Part shown: piece after piece, positions 33,315 to 45,970 of the stretch
Layout of the letters: each line of letters starts with the position of its first letter
Position numbering within the stretch: the first letter of the stretch is position 1
Origin: Ceratodon purpureus
Lineage: Eukaryota; Streptophyta; Bryopsida; Pseudoditrichales; Ditrichaceae
Direction: 5' to 3'
Assembly (NCBI GenBank): GCA_014871385.1
Contig: CM026426.1
Coordinates: 28,541,037-28,605,036, forward strand
Length of the DNA: 64,000 nt
Notes under the pieces: model-generated
The model's database searches: none
Told to the model about the DNA's origin: nothing
The model's input: only the letters and a program-made list of their open reading frames with translations
Translations under genes and position numbers: made by a program

Positions 33315-33350
33315 TTTTGTCCAGAATTACCTAAATATCCCTTTTATAAA
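33315..33350 (-). repeat. Imperfect inverted repeat, right copy
   Basis: Partner of 17528-17563. Its inner part also forms a local hairpin, GAATTCTGGAC against GTCCAGAATT (33300-33328). Confidence 0.45.
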
Positions 33351-33366
33351 ACACCGTGAGAAAATA

Positions 33367-33375
33367 ATATTGATA
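33367..33375. repeat. 9-bp direct repeat, possible target-site duplication (right)
   Basis: Same nine bases as 17509-17517, lying 16 bp outside the right inverted-repeat copy (the left one lies about 10 bp outside). Confidence 0.4.
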
Positions 33376-33379
33376 AGTT

Positions 33380-36300
33380 CCTCTGCGTGCGTCGCGCTAG
33401 AAAAACATATAAAAATGAATGTTTATACTTGAAGAGGGACGTTTAAGTGTAATGGAGAAGAGCTGGTTCTCGGTCTACCTAAAAACAAATAGATGTGGCA
33501 TCTTCCAAATACTCAATGTCTGCCTCAAAGATAAAATGAATTCCATTTGTAGTACGTGGGCCTTGTACTGGAGATATGAATCTACTAGATTTTTTAAGTA
33601 CATATTAGAAGTATGTGTGTTTAAAAGAATAAAAAGACTTAAAGATATTTATGTTATTAAGTATATATTAACCTACATATAACATATGTATGTATAAACA
33701 TACACATAACATATCCATGTATAAACATACATATTTAATGTAAATAGTAATAAATAGTAATAAATATAACAAACTATTTAGACTTATGTTGGGTCTGAAT
33801 TTCTTGATGAAAGTAATTTCATATACGTGTTGTAGAACTTCAATGCTTGCTACCAAAGATAAAATCCATAGAGAATGTTTAAAAACAAAATAAAATGAAT
33901 TTCCTTTAAGGTTTTTTTGCTAAATTAGTAAGAATATGCTAAATTGCCGAATAATAACATTTAACAACAAAACTATTGCATAAACGTAGTTAACACTCTT
34001 TAAAATCCAGATTGTCATTAGTTCTTTATACTATATAAGTGCATAATTTATAACTTCATATAGAGCCAAAATGTAACGCAACAATACTATGGAGTATTGT
34101 ATTATACATTATATAGGGTATTGCTTTAACCGACTATATTGCTCTAAATCAAATATAAGTATAGGAATAATTAGTAGACTTAATTGTTCTTTCACACTTG
34201 AAATGGTTGAATTAATGTTTTATATAAATTCGGGAACTATAATTTATATTTTAAAGAGAAGGACGTTTCATCAACGTCCTTTATTATTTCAAGTACCGTA
34301 ATAAAAACCAAAAAATGTTTTCCATTTTTGAAATGAAAATGAATTTGCACTAAAAATCCTCACTCTTATGTTGTACTTGTGCGCTACATCAGCGTCTAAA
34401 TTAACACGTCGCACCTTTTCCTTATGATGCATCTAAATTCCGCGGTTTCATCTTCGCATTCTAAATGGAGTTATCATTTATTATATAGGACGGAGTTCTG
34501 GGATACCACAATAGAGCCACTAATATAATGATTTCTGTTGATACACTTACCCCTAAATGTTGAAGCAACCAAGAAGTGGGTAACGTCTGTCTTTCGAGTT
34601 CCATATTTATCACCCAAATGACAGATTTTTTTTTTCCCTTTCAAGGCGTATCGACCTGAAAGGACTCTCTCATTCCATTAATGAACTCTTTAATTAACGA
34701 TATCATTAAAAGTGATGCCTCTTTGTAAACCAAAACATCAATATCATGTACTAGATTTTTTTTCTCTTAATTAGAGACAGTTGGAACACAGTAGTGACTA
34801 TTTGGATGATCATAATTGTAGTTGATCATATTCAAATATGTGTGTATATACTAAAGTTATTTCTGAACTGCTTAATAAAATTATTTCTCATATCCCGACA
34901 AAATAGCCCGGAGGATGACCAACACTTGTAATGTGGTTGGAAACATCATAAAATGAACTAAAATAGTGGTACGAGGGCCTTGTATTGCATAAACACACTT
35001 TGCAATTTTTTCCAATGGAAGAATGAATTAATCAAGGGTGCAATTCATCAGTGAAAAAAATTACATGTGGAATATAATGCACAGACGACATCTTCATGGT
35101 TTATTACACTCTACAAGGTTTTGGGGCATCCCCATTTATTCAAGGAATCTGTAGGGTCTCATGACATCTTCAGGGTTTGGAAATTGGGAGCAGCATGCAA
35201 AATCCTTAGGGTTGAAGAGCATCTTCAGGGTTTAGGGGAACAGCTTTGTCGCTAACAGTGATACTCCTTTGGTCCATCTTCTATAGGGAGGGCTAAGTAC
35301 GGCAATTGCCACGTACTTGGAGTCCCTAGTCTGCCGCTATGTAAAGAGAGCCCAGCAAGGAAGTTTCACGCAACTTTTGACTTTGTCGACATGATCCCTG
35401 TAGCCGCCTACAAGTCTTCAACTCTGTCAGCTTAGACCTTTGCATTTGCTTCTCGCTCCCTTACCTACAGCACGCGCGCAAAGTACATGCATGTGGAGTT
35501 TACATCTAGAGAGTTTAACGGACATGCTTGAGAGGTGCGTTTGCGAGGCTCCTTGTCCCTGCATTTGACTGTGCGTCCCCTCGCATGTTACCTTTTGTAG
35601 TTGTTGCGTGTTGATGCTCCATTTGGTGCACATGTGAATGTTGTAGCCCTAAACATTAGAGTTACCGTATCATTCTCTCGTTGTTGACATTGTTTAGACG
35701 GCGTTTGTGGAGCTTCCCAATATAGCGTGCTTATTGTTTGTCATAGTCATTTACCAGCATGATGCATCGTGAGGGCACTGCAAATGCACTTTTTGGTCCA
35801 TCGGGTGTGCCCTGCAACGTGACTACAAATTAACTACTGTTGGATGGCATTTGCAGTCTAAATAAGTCTTGGTTCTGCTCTATAGGGGACAACGCAGTCA
35901 AGCAACCTTGAGTCGGAAGGAGAGAGGGAAGCGGCGAGCGCCGAGCTCATCTTCATCCGACAGCAAGAACGACTCGTTCCAAGCCGTCGCGCCGAGGCAA
36001 GAGACGCAGATGCTTGCAGATGATATTTTCTCGAACCATCTCAATGGAGGGGATCACTATTTATAAAAATTAAAGGGATAGGTGCGAACATGGGGTATTT
36101 TATGGGGGGCTACTACTTAGTCTCCACTATATTTTTAAGGGGCTATTATTATATAATTCTCTATAATATGTGTTTAAAGTGGGGGCTATGGGTAAGTATA
36201 AGTTTCTAGTTAGTTGATTTATGGCACCCTATATTACTTACAATAAGTATGTGGATTTTTTTTTCAAGCATTTCTAACACTGTGCTCTTACTACAAGAAC

Positions 36301-36900
36301 TTCTAACACTATACTTTAACTACAAAAACGAAGTCATAGACAAAAATAATATCACATGGTTACTGGAATCACTACAACAGTGGAGCAAAGTTTGGGTCTA
36401 ATGATTCATACAAGAATTGCAACTGAAAAGCAACAAACAGAATTGAGGAACATGAGAAAAAACAAGTTGAAAGCACACTCAAGAGGCGGGTTTAGTATCG
36501 ACAAAGACAAGAACAGGCAGTGATTTATCAATTTCTCCAACAAGCGACAGAATTTACAAGACTCCACACAAATAAAGCCTTTCATTGATTGATCCCGAGC
36601 CTTAAGGTTTAAAAACAAAATTAACCCCCGCTACAGATTCAAAACTACAATGTGCTGAAGTTTGATAAGCAGAATAATACGGTTTATGAAAAAACAAGTC
36701 TTCATAAACACACAAGAAACTACGTTCTAATTATAGTCCTAGCGTATTTCCTCCTAGCAGCTGCGTCGTAGATGAATCTGCAACATGAACAACAGTCCCG
36801 TGTTAGGAATTTGGCACTTACAGGTTTATTTAAAAACATAAAGGAAAAAAAATACTGCTACAATCACCTCTAGGAAGCAGCAAGACGGATTAAGCAGCAA
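33380..36900. other. AT-rich intergenic DNA
   Basis: No supportable gene. A two-copy AT-rich repeat (CATATAACATATGTATGTAT-like) lies near 33675-33735. The short ORFs are what AT-rich DNA gives by chance. Confidence 0.5.
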
Positions 36901-38900
36901 CGGAGTACGAGTAATGACTTAGAGTGATAACAAATAAATGAAAACGAAGAGGAATGGAAGAGGGGTACCTTCACACGCTCTTAGCACGCTGTGCCAAAGT
37001 GACCCAAATGCTGTCAACGAGCCCTTGTCCACTGCCCAAGATCTCCTTCACTACGACCATCCACCCGCTCCTCAGGAACGTGAGCAAGGAACACAACTCG
37101 AAGTTTGACAAATCATCCAATGCCGCCGTCCTCAACCTGATTGGCAGGGATTTCGTGATACTCCAAGACTTAGAGAAGATGTTGACGAGCGCCTGTCAAC
37201 GTGCAACCTGTCTATGCTCGCCTACGGATCTGCTGCTGCACAAGAAAACTCCAACATATGGTCAATTAGTACGTGCAACGCCACCATCTTGAAGCGGCCC
37301 TTCTTTGATTTACAGAACTCCGCTGCCCACTGCAGGTCCAATATGGTGAAGGAGAATGGACAGCAAGGTACGGAGAGAAGAGGAGGTTGAAGGCGCGGAC
37401 ATAGTTGAGGGGTTGCGAGCATTAATGCAAAACAAGAGAAGATGCAGAAAACAAAAGTGGAGGATGAGCCCCTTACCTTGAATTTATAAAGGTTTTGTAG
37501 GTGGAACGGCTGGAGAAGACGACTGCGACTAGTCAGTCAGCCGTCGGGAATCTGACAGGCTTCTCACCTTCCTTGAGTACTAATGATGCTGATTAGAGCC
37601 CTCCATTTCACGTCACACCTGTAGGGGTAAGATGCTGATTAGAGTGAATTAGCCTCTAATCATACCATGGAGACCGGGCATGGTCATTATTAAAGAACCA
37701 CAAAAGAAAGTGACCCCATAGATCTGGAAATGATATCTAGAGAGTTGACGTCCAACTATCACACTTTGAGCTCACATTTGAACTCATTTAATCACAGAAT
37801 CCTAAAACGGTGGGATTTGATAAGTTTATGACAAACCAAGAACTAGGAACGAAACATGCCTCCACTTAAATACGAAACCTGAATTTGAACACAACAAGGT
37901 GTGATACGATAAGAAATGCACTTGTCCACAAAATTACGCCTTAAGCTAAATAGAACAATTTGAGATTGACTTGACTGAGAAACGAGAGCTTAAATTAAAC
38001 AACAAATTGCAAGTACAATTGCAACATACGATGGTTCTCACGGTTCACGTACCTGCTGAGCTGAGAGTAATCCAGTGTAAACAAAGATGTTGTATTCAAA
38101 CGAGACCCGTGCTGAGCTTCACACACATCACTCATGCTATGAATTCATCTAAAACGATCCTATAGTTTTCTTCTAAACTTTAAATGTTAGTTCTATTATT
38201 GAATGACAAGGCAACAGTAGAAATAACGCTGTCTAGGTCTATCCACTGTGTGTTAGTTGCATCATATTTGAATTTATTCCTCCTGGTGTTCTTAAACCAA
38301 TTTAGCAAGATTTCAATGGTAGGGCCTGATCTTACCTTCTTACCGGCTAATGTTTGATTCAGAAGATGAATATGATACCGACAGAGGCCCCACTTAGTCT
38401 TGACCTTCCTACGGATTTTTTGGACATGACCTAGCCACCAATTCCCCAATTCCTTTTTCTCTTCTGAGTAGCCTTAACGGCTAATCCCACATCCAAGTCA
38501 CTAGACTGGACAAATAGAACCCCACAGTCACTCCCAAGCCCTAGGAGACACGTATGCTAGAGTTAGCATCAGATTATTAATCTTTGGCATTGTTGAAGTA
38601 CAGGGAATTTCTAATTCTAGTGAGACGGTCTTTTGAGAGGAAGGGGTTTCCGTTCAATATAGACACCAATGTGGACTTAAAAATGGTTCATTCCATGTAC
38701 TCCACATCAGGCAAAATGGGAGCATTGATACGCTGAGATTTGGGCCTGTTCTCAGGGAAATGTTCCAGGGGATCGAGCATGTCTGATATGGCGTCTCTCC
38801 ATTCGTTTTCAGCAATGACAGTAAAATCTAAGCCATCCTCAAACATCTGGTCCTCCACAATGATCCCCTCCTCGAGCTGATCATGAACTGATCCACTATC
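36900..38900. other. Weakly coding or noncoding, nothing recognised
   Basis: Some open stretches on both strands at 36954-37440 have plausible composition (on the minus strand CPFSFTILDLQWAAEFCKSK) but no family is recognised and frames are short. The rest is noncoding. Confidence 0.35.
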
Positions 38901-41900
38901 GACCTATTCTACTTCCATCATTGTCTAACGTAAGACCTCAACATCACCATCTTCGCCTGGGGTAGGCTTTTTAGGTACGACATATGACCAGTGCCTCCGA
39001 CCTTCAAACTCCAGCAGCCAAGGTTGCTGGAACCAGCTCTTGTTTTGTGCATAACTAGAGGGGGCCATGTTCAGACCATGCAACATGCTCTGTGCCGCCT
39101 TTAGACCTTCTTTCAAGGCGACCACAAAAACAACGTCTGAACAAAGGGCACTATAGTTGGAGAGATCAGCACGTACTTCCTCGGGTTAGAGCAGATGAAG
39201 TTCACTCCAAACATTGCGCTGTTTGTTGTGTGCTCTATCAAACTGCAAGCCATTCTGTTTCTACTCAATGGCTGCCAACTTGTTGACAGTATTAGCGCAC
39301 CCAACTTGTTCGTGAAAATCATATGCTCGTTCCATCCCCTGCATCCCCCCTACCTTACTAAAAAAATTTGCATGAGTTAGAACCAGTGAGGTGGAACGGA
39401 ATGGGCAGATGAGAACAGGCATCTTTAAAAAATTTAACCAAAAGCACTACAAAATGACATGAGATTTGCACATCTAAAAAGCACTGATTCGAGACAAAGC
39501 ACTCTTGGACTGTGAGCAACTTGGGGTTACCCCCTACAGAATGGTCCTTGTATTTAAACCAAAGCTTCCATATGCGGACGAAATACGAAACCTTACCGGC
39601 CAAGACAACCTGCTCTTGCAGTGTCAAAGACATAGACAAGAAAATGTCCATGTAATCTGCACAAATTTGCAGGTACATCTCCGTTCATAGAGTCTTCTCC
39701 TGATCGGCATCTCGACAAGTCCTCAAATCTCGTAGACAATTGCTAGCCTTGGCGGCACATATACGCTGAGCACTACTCCAGTTCTAACGATCTCTGCGCT
39801 GGACATCCTCTTTCCTAAGTCCGTTCTGATCTGGGGTGAACCTCTGGTAGACTTGACCCAAGTGGTCTAGAAAACAGACATTAGCCCCCAATTGCAGAGT
39901 TTTCACGGCATTGACCAAGGGGTTAATTAATTTTTTTCCATTATAAATAAAATCTTGGTCATGCAAGCCCCTTACTTTGTTTGCCGCTAACCACTCTGCA
40001 ATTTGGCCCCAACGGAATCTCGTACCTCATACCTACCCTACTGGAGTAGTCTTGCAGCATTACTTGCCGTCTTCTAGAATCTCCATCAGATGCATGTCCC
40101 ACGATGGGTCCAAATGCCTCTGCACATGACTCTTTCCACAATCTATCTATACAATCCCATTGTTTTCAAACCCATCCCGAGTCAAAACATTTACACGTAC
40201 ATGACACAACTAAGATCAGTCTAGGTAATGACGAGTGTAAGGGATTCACCATTATAACATGAGCGAAACTTCCCTTTCTATTGAGACAAAATGAATCAAC
40301 AACTAACTCGTAGCCTCTTGTATCCTCCCCTACCATTGTTCTAAATGCAGACACACAACAATGACCATCATCTGGCCAACAGAATCCTACCACACGGTCT
40401 GTCCTTGTCTACGAAATCCGCGTCTTCACCTTGGTTTTGTCTTTAGCTAAAATGACCGGAACAAGTCCTGAGATTCCGTGAGCCTCTTTTGCCTCCCTGG
40501 AAATGTTAGCAACTTCAGCAAAAATTGAAAGGTGTTCCCCTGCAGTGAAGTGAACCCCCTGCTTATTTTCGCATTTTGTACTAGAGTAGGATGGTCCCAC
40601 AAAATTCAGTGCAAAAAGATCACACATACGTCTGCCACCATAGATCTTCATAGCTTGGGCAAAACATTTCAAGTTCTGCAAGAATCTGTGACCTTGTTTC
40701 ACCCGATTTAGGTTGGTAGCAACGTCTCTAAGGAAGTCCCAGAGCGCTTGTTTTCCACCAAAGGCATTAGTTCTGTGGGCAGCCAAGATGTTGTTACAAA
40801 ACAACAGTACATCTTTCCGATTAAAATTTTCCACAACACTAAGTTCCAAACCACATTGAGACATTTTGAGGTGAGCCACCTTGGACTTCATCTGCCAATG
40901 CAGCAACCATTCTTCTCTAAAACGCCTTGCTAGTACTCGACTGTGACTCCCTTATTCATGCGGTGACAAGTAGTCTATCCGACAGTCCCCCCTAGTATCC
41001 CTTGATCTCCGCTTCACCAATGCCCGCCCTTCTCTAATAACCCTCAACATGAAATCAGTTTCATTTACAATGCTAGCACAACTAGAGCAAGTGAAATTAA
41101 CAAACGGCTCACGAGAATTAGATAGCCGGATACACAACACATGTTTGAAGCATCCATGGACAATGAAACTCAAACTTCTATAGCTAAACTAACATAACGT
41201 AGTTGCTTCAGCCGCCCAACAAGACCCCGGCTTCGGATCATTTAACATAGACTTCACCATATACACCTTACTCCCATACGACACAACATTCTTTTAATAC
41301 CCCAACAAAGCAACGATAGTATATCGCACTTCTTACATGGCAGATCAGTGCTGATTGACCGCGAGGACTGAGAAGAGGGCGCCCTAAACCAACCGTGTAG
41401 ATCAGGTTGATTCCCAATTATGGCCCTGACTCTCGAGGAGGGTCTGCCTCATTTGCCACTTTGAATGCGAGAGTTGGATACGCTTTTTGAAGAATCTGTC
41501 TTAGCCTCCAAGCATCTTGTATGTGTGAATCCGTCGAGATGGTTCTCCAAATTCACCCTCAGGTTCTTCTTGGGAGGGCATAGGAGCAACAGCTCCCCAT
41601 CGATCTTACAACACAACTTGTACCAGAAGCTCTTCTATTCGGTAAGCCCAACGTCCTCGACCACTACAAACGGCGGATCGACCTCTGATACTTCATCATT
41701 AACTGACTTCAGGATGCTGAGGCCTTCTTCGACCAGTTTCTTGTGATCTGCAGCAGTATAGATTACCGGCTTCCCTTTCTTTCCTTCCTTCGGATGACTG
41801 TTGTATTGAGCCTTCTTTCTCAAACACCATTGTTTGATGTGTAGGGTGGAGTGAAGATGAGATTTTTTAAAGTTGGCAAATAAATTTGCAACAACAGATT

Positions 41901-42021
41901 TAGAATGGTCTCCTGTAGCTCTACCGAATTGCTTATTGCATTCACAGCAACGGATCTTGACAACTTCGACACCATTGAGGTCATATGTTTTTAGGTACCA
42001 CTCGTGGTCAGCCATGTCCAT
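38900..42021 (-). pseudogene. Decayed multi-block gene, probably transposon-derived, family not named
   Basis: Minus-strand blocks in order: 41635-42021 (128 aa, zinc-finger-like: HEWYLKTYDL, IRCCECNKQFG, then a late H-x-H), 40409-40906 (165 aa: GGKQALWDFLRDVA, VPVILAKDKTKVKTR), 40166-40393 (VGFCWPDDGHCC, FAHVIMVNPLHSS), 39784-40141 (HASDGDSRRRQVMLQDY, GLHDQDFIYNGKKLINPL), 39358-39678 (LQICADYMDIFLSMSL, VQISCHFVVLLVKFF) and about 39210-38925 (VVALKEGLKAAQSMLHGLN, APSSYAQNKSWFQQPW). The blocks are separated by frameshifts and stops. The zinc-finger start and acidic motifs suggest a transposase-like protein, and multi-copy plant families of this style exist, but I cannot name the superfamily. 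Confidence 0.6.
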
Positions 42022-43573
42022 ATTCTCAAGGTCTGTTTTTCATCTTCAGCACTGCCCCATTGTATTTCTCCATAACCTCATCGGATAACATGGTCGAAGC
42101 TAGATGATTCGGTACATCAGCCCCTGCCTCAAGCTCCACTGCAATGGCATCTTCAGGCCCAAAACCATCATCGCACTCTAATTCTTTAGTCTATTGATTA
42201 GGAAATTCTCGACTTGGCTGCTGTTCAATTTTTTTGCTCGCATTCTCCTCCACGACAACCAGTCAATGTCGCTTAAACGCACCCCCATTCTGCCCGCCCT
42301 CCATCGGAATCATGTAGATGCGCTCTGTAACAGGGTTCATCATCTTGAATTATTACCGAATTCGACATTGATCTTCTAAATCCCAAAACTCAAATGACCA
42401 GTCCAAACACTCCAGAGTCTCCAACTTCTGCCAAAGGTCGTGATAAGTATCACCAACCTGGCAAACAATTGGACTGACCAATTCCGGCCTGGAGTTCTTG
42501 TCAGCCACAAAGTAGAGCTTCACTTTATAGTTAGAACCCATAACTCATAACATAAACAACACAAACGCTATCTAAAGAATGATCAATAAGAAATGTAAAC
42601 CCTTGACCGATCTTGAAGCTCAGGCCCGCCAGGTTTTCAATGAATTCCAAACCCTGCAACCTGGAAACCATCGACCTTAAACCGAGGTTAGCAAGGGAAA
42701 GCAATCCCGAAATAACCTTCACACGCAGCCGGTACAAAGATCTCACGACATAGCAGCAAAAAGAAAACCTAATCTAAACCCATGAATCTCAAAACAACTT
42801 CAAAAGCAAGTCATCGATTTCATCTGAATCACATGTACACAGCTTACACGCAAGCCCCATATCTACCTCTATCGAAGCACCAACATCGCACCCAAAACCC
42901 ACATTAAGCATCCACATTCATAATGGCTTCGCAAAAAGGGTACACAGCAAGAAACTCCATGATCAAAACAACATCGCCGACGAGAGTGGAACCCCAGGGA
43001 ACAAGAAACTCTAACGTCGCTAAAAGGGACACCTAAACCCGACCTATTCAAAGCCCAGCCATTGATTTCTAGTCTGATCTACGGTCCATGTTATTGTATC
43101 TTGCACTTACGGGTTAGGTAGAAGTGGCGGGTGATAATTTGTTTCAAGAAGTTGATTGAATTGGATCCTATCCTTTCATGCTGAAGTCGGAATGTTCCAA
43201 CCTCATGATACCAAGACTTGGGCATATTTTTTTATAAAAGTAGGGGGTATATTATAATTAACTAAACTAAAATATGACCTCATTACTTGCACCCTATTTT
43301 ACTTATAATGCCCCATAACACTTTCTATGCTCTCTAAGGTATAAGTAAAAAAATCTTATTTTCATTTGGAACGAATTTAAGGCACACTATATTTGTTCTC
43401 ACCTATATATCTTCTTTTTACGCCCAGTGACCCCCCCCACGAGCCATCTCACCATCTGGCGAGAGGAATTTGACCTCAGCCAGCTGCTGTAGACCATCAC
43501 CCTAGACTTGATGAAGCGTGAACCGTTTCTTCTTGGCGCGGACACGGCTAAATACAGGGTTGAGTTCTTTTAG
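42022..43573. other. No gene seen
   Basis: Short ORFs only. GCACCCTATTTTACTTATAAT near 43298 resembles GCACCCTATATTACTTACAAT near 36224, a loose direct repeat that might flank the relic between them. Confidence 0.35.
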
Positions 43574-45311
43574 TTGGCGGGCGGATTGTGCGGGGGTGGG
43601 ATACCATTTGAGAGCTTGCTAAAAGATGACCATGACGTGCCAGTGGATGACCTGCTCGCGACGTACCCATTCAAAAAGGCTGGGAATAGGCATTCAATGA
43701 GACTCATAACCGACCGTAATGCCGCACCGGACGCCCTACATATGTACCAGAGGGTCTACGGTGGCATACAAATTGACAATGCAGAGTTTGCAACTGCATT
43801 CATTCGCGGCCTCATTTTCTTTAACCAACGCGAGACTAAGGTCAAATCGGCGCAGCATGCAGTCGAACTGGCGAAGCGGCGAATGCGCAATCCTGAGCAG
43901 AATCCGCAAAAGCTTACCCCATCGTGCTTGCGGGAGCAAATACAAGAGATGATAAACCGATTCGAGCACTACCTGCGGCAAGTGTATGCTGCGCATGATA
44001 CCGCAGTAAGGCAAAGATTCCCTTGAAATCGGCTGTGGCACCCATGTGCAGGGGGGCTCAACCTGAGGCGACGCCATTGCCGGCCTCCGCGAAAAGGGAG
44101 GCCCAAAATAGGGCGCCATCAGACCAGACAAACATTTCGTCTCCCAACGCCTAATCTGTGCCTCAGCAACGGAGTGGCCGACCAACTCCCCCTCCACGAC
44201 TTGAGAATGCTTCAGCAGCAACGCCGTGCCCGGATCTTAAACCACTGCAAGCCTTGAAGGATAAGAGGAAGAAGATCGAGAAGAAGCTATTCAATGGAAT
44301 AGGTTATCTCCAGGATGCAGAGGGCGAGCTAGCAAGGAAGACCGACCTGGAAGAGTACAAGGACTTAAACTGGGACGCCATGGTTGCCCTCTCCAATGCG
44401 AAGAAGGGAATCTCGCCACAGTGATAGAAGAAGACTTACGCTCGAAGACATCACATACGAATGAAATTGCGCAGACTTTCCGCGAGATCGATCAACAAGT
44501 GGTCAACCTGCAGGAGCGAATCCCTCTCCTACAGAGATTCAACCACTAGTAGAAATACGGTCCTTAAGGACTCGTCCGTAATGACATAAATGGTCCAAAA
44601 TGACTCAAATTAAGTGAAAATGAGTCATTTTGGACCATTCAAGTCATTACGGACAAGTCCTTAAGGACCATATTTCTACTAGTTAACAGAGAGCTGATGA
44701 CGAGGTTGGCAAAGTTAGTGCTTGTGATTGATAGTAGCTCTATCTGACCACGGCAACTCTTCATCCATCTATTTGCAGTGCTACAACAAAAAGTGAAACT
44801 TGAACCTGATGTACCATGCGTGCTGTGTGGACGATTTTGGGTTGAGAAGACGCTTGTTAGTCTACCTTGCGGTTGCTTGCTGCACTATGTCTACATGTTC
44901 AAGGTGGCACTAGGCAAGGATCCCAGGTGCCCCTTCTACAATCATGTGCTTGGTGGTCTATGGTATGGCCAATGGAGGTTCCCCACCGACACAAACGACA
45001 TGCGTAAGCAGATTGCCGTCTCCATGTCGGGGGTAGAGGCAACAGGATGGATGAAGCCCTTGAACGCTGCTGCAGCAAAGGCCATAGTGAAGGAGGTGCT
45101 GGAGACCCTTGTTCTTGAAGAGGCAAAGTTATTTGTCACGGTGCAGCACTCATCGGATGATTTAGAGTTGGACTGTGTTGGTGTCGACTCCTCGAAGGGT
45201 GCCCTGACCGACGCATCTGTTGCTGCAGTCCACTCTAACGCAGAAGTAAATGACTCAGAAATCTCTACTATAGTAGCGGAGGCTTCTCTGGAGGTTTCAA
45301 TCTTGCCGTAG
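43574..45311 (+). pseudogene. Coiled-coil/RING-like protein gene, broken; paralogue of the 45971-47519 gene
   Basis: Blocks: 43574-44026 (150 aa: NRHSMRLITDRNAAPDALHM, FATAFIRGLIFFNQRE, NPQKLTPSCLREQIQEM), 44158-44424 (coiled coil around LKDKRKKIEKKLFNG), a shifted continuation to 44543 (FREIDQQVVNLQERI), then after a MITE the rest to about 44755, and 44778-45311 (177 aa) after an acceptor TTTGCAG. The last block has a RING-like pattern CVLC, LPCGCLLH, KDPRCP; the final Cys of a CPxC pair is missing. The gene is broken by frameshifts and by the 141-bp MITE at 44544-44684. Family unknown to me. The paralogue lies tail-to-tail on the other strand. Confidence 0.55.
44544..44684. mobile_element. 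141-bp CACTA-type MITE
   Basis: The termini are CACTAGTAGAAATACGG and, reversed, AACTAGTAGAAATATGG. The inverted arms extend over about 60 bp, including GGTCCTTAAGGACT, GTCCGTAATGAC and ATGGTCCAAAATGACTCA, so the transcript would fold into a near-complete hairpin. It is flanked by a 3-bp duplication AAC (44541-44543 and 44685-44687). A CACTAGTAGAAA terminus with a 3-bp duplication is the CACTA signature. It sits in the coiled-coil region of the host pseudogene. Confidence 0.92.
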
Positions 45312-45970
45312 GACCTTCTACATGGTCCATGGATATGTGTCAACCTGAATGTGCGCTGGTATTCCTACTTCAGTTCTTTTGAACATTTTCTTTTCTACGT
45401 TTTTCACGGACCTGAGTCATCGTTTTGCTGCGGGCCCAATGTGATGACCATGGTGGACTTTAATGGAGTAAAGTCGTTGGACTTAAATTTTATGGTTTTT
45501 CATGCTTTTTATGGTCCGCTTCAGTCGATTTTACACCCTCGTAGTGACACCGTCATTACTTTTGTTAATAAATACCAGCATGGAATATGAATTAAGAACT
45601 AGCTAGTAACATATTGTATGGGCCCAGTCATCCCTATTCACAAAAACGCAAGTTTCTTGCTTATTTAACAAGCACATACATCTTTGTGAATCAAGTCTTC
45701 TTGAATTTAGCCAGTAATGTAAAAATAGTACATTCTCCATATGCCGCTGGAATGTAATTAAAATCCTGAATTCTACCTATCCAACTACAGTGGAGTTTAC
45801 TACGCTGGCAACTAAATTCGTGGACGCAACGTATGTAACTAAATTCTTAAAGGCTATAGAACTGGGCTTGCTACTCTAATATGATGTTGTCTCTCCCTCC
45901 AGCCCTGCGTCCGCAATGTCCTCCACTCTTGACCTTGCTAGTTGCCGATCTCGACCCTGCTAGTTCCTTC
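45312..45970. other. Convergent 3' regions of the paralogous pair
   Basis: No gene seen between the two stop codons. Possible poly(A)-signal-like AATAAA lies near 45568. Confidence 0.45.

Larger units (their letters stand above)
17518..33366. mobile_element. Candidate large mobile element (about 15.8 kb) carrying GTCGGC-N5-GCCGAC palindromes
   Basis: The boundaries are inferred. An imperfect inverted repeat (17528-17563 against 33315-33350, sharing TTTTATAA, a GGG-TATTTA core and TGGACAAAA) flanks the domain, and just outside it lies a 9-bp direct repeat ATATTGATA (17509-17517 and 33367-33375). Inside are a DUF7869 transposase-like gene, a divergent ParB-like gene with HAD exons and about 30 copies of a private 17-bp palindrome, none of which I saw outside the domain. 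GC content and codon use also differ from the AT-rich flanks. A 9-bp duplication is the size left by Mutator-like elements, but the proteins are not Mutator-like as far as I can see. Confidence 0.5.
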
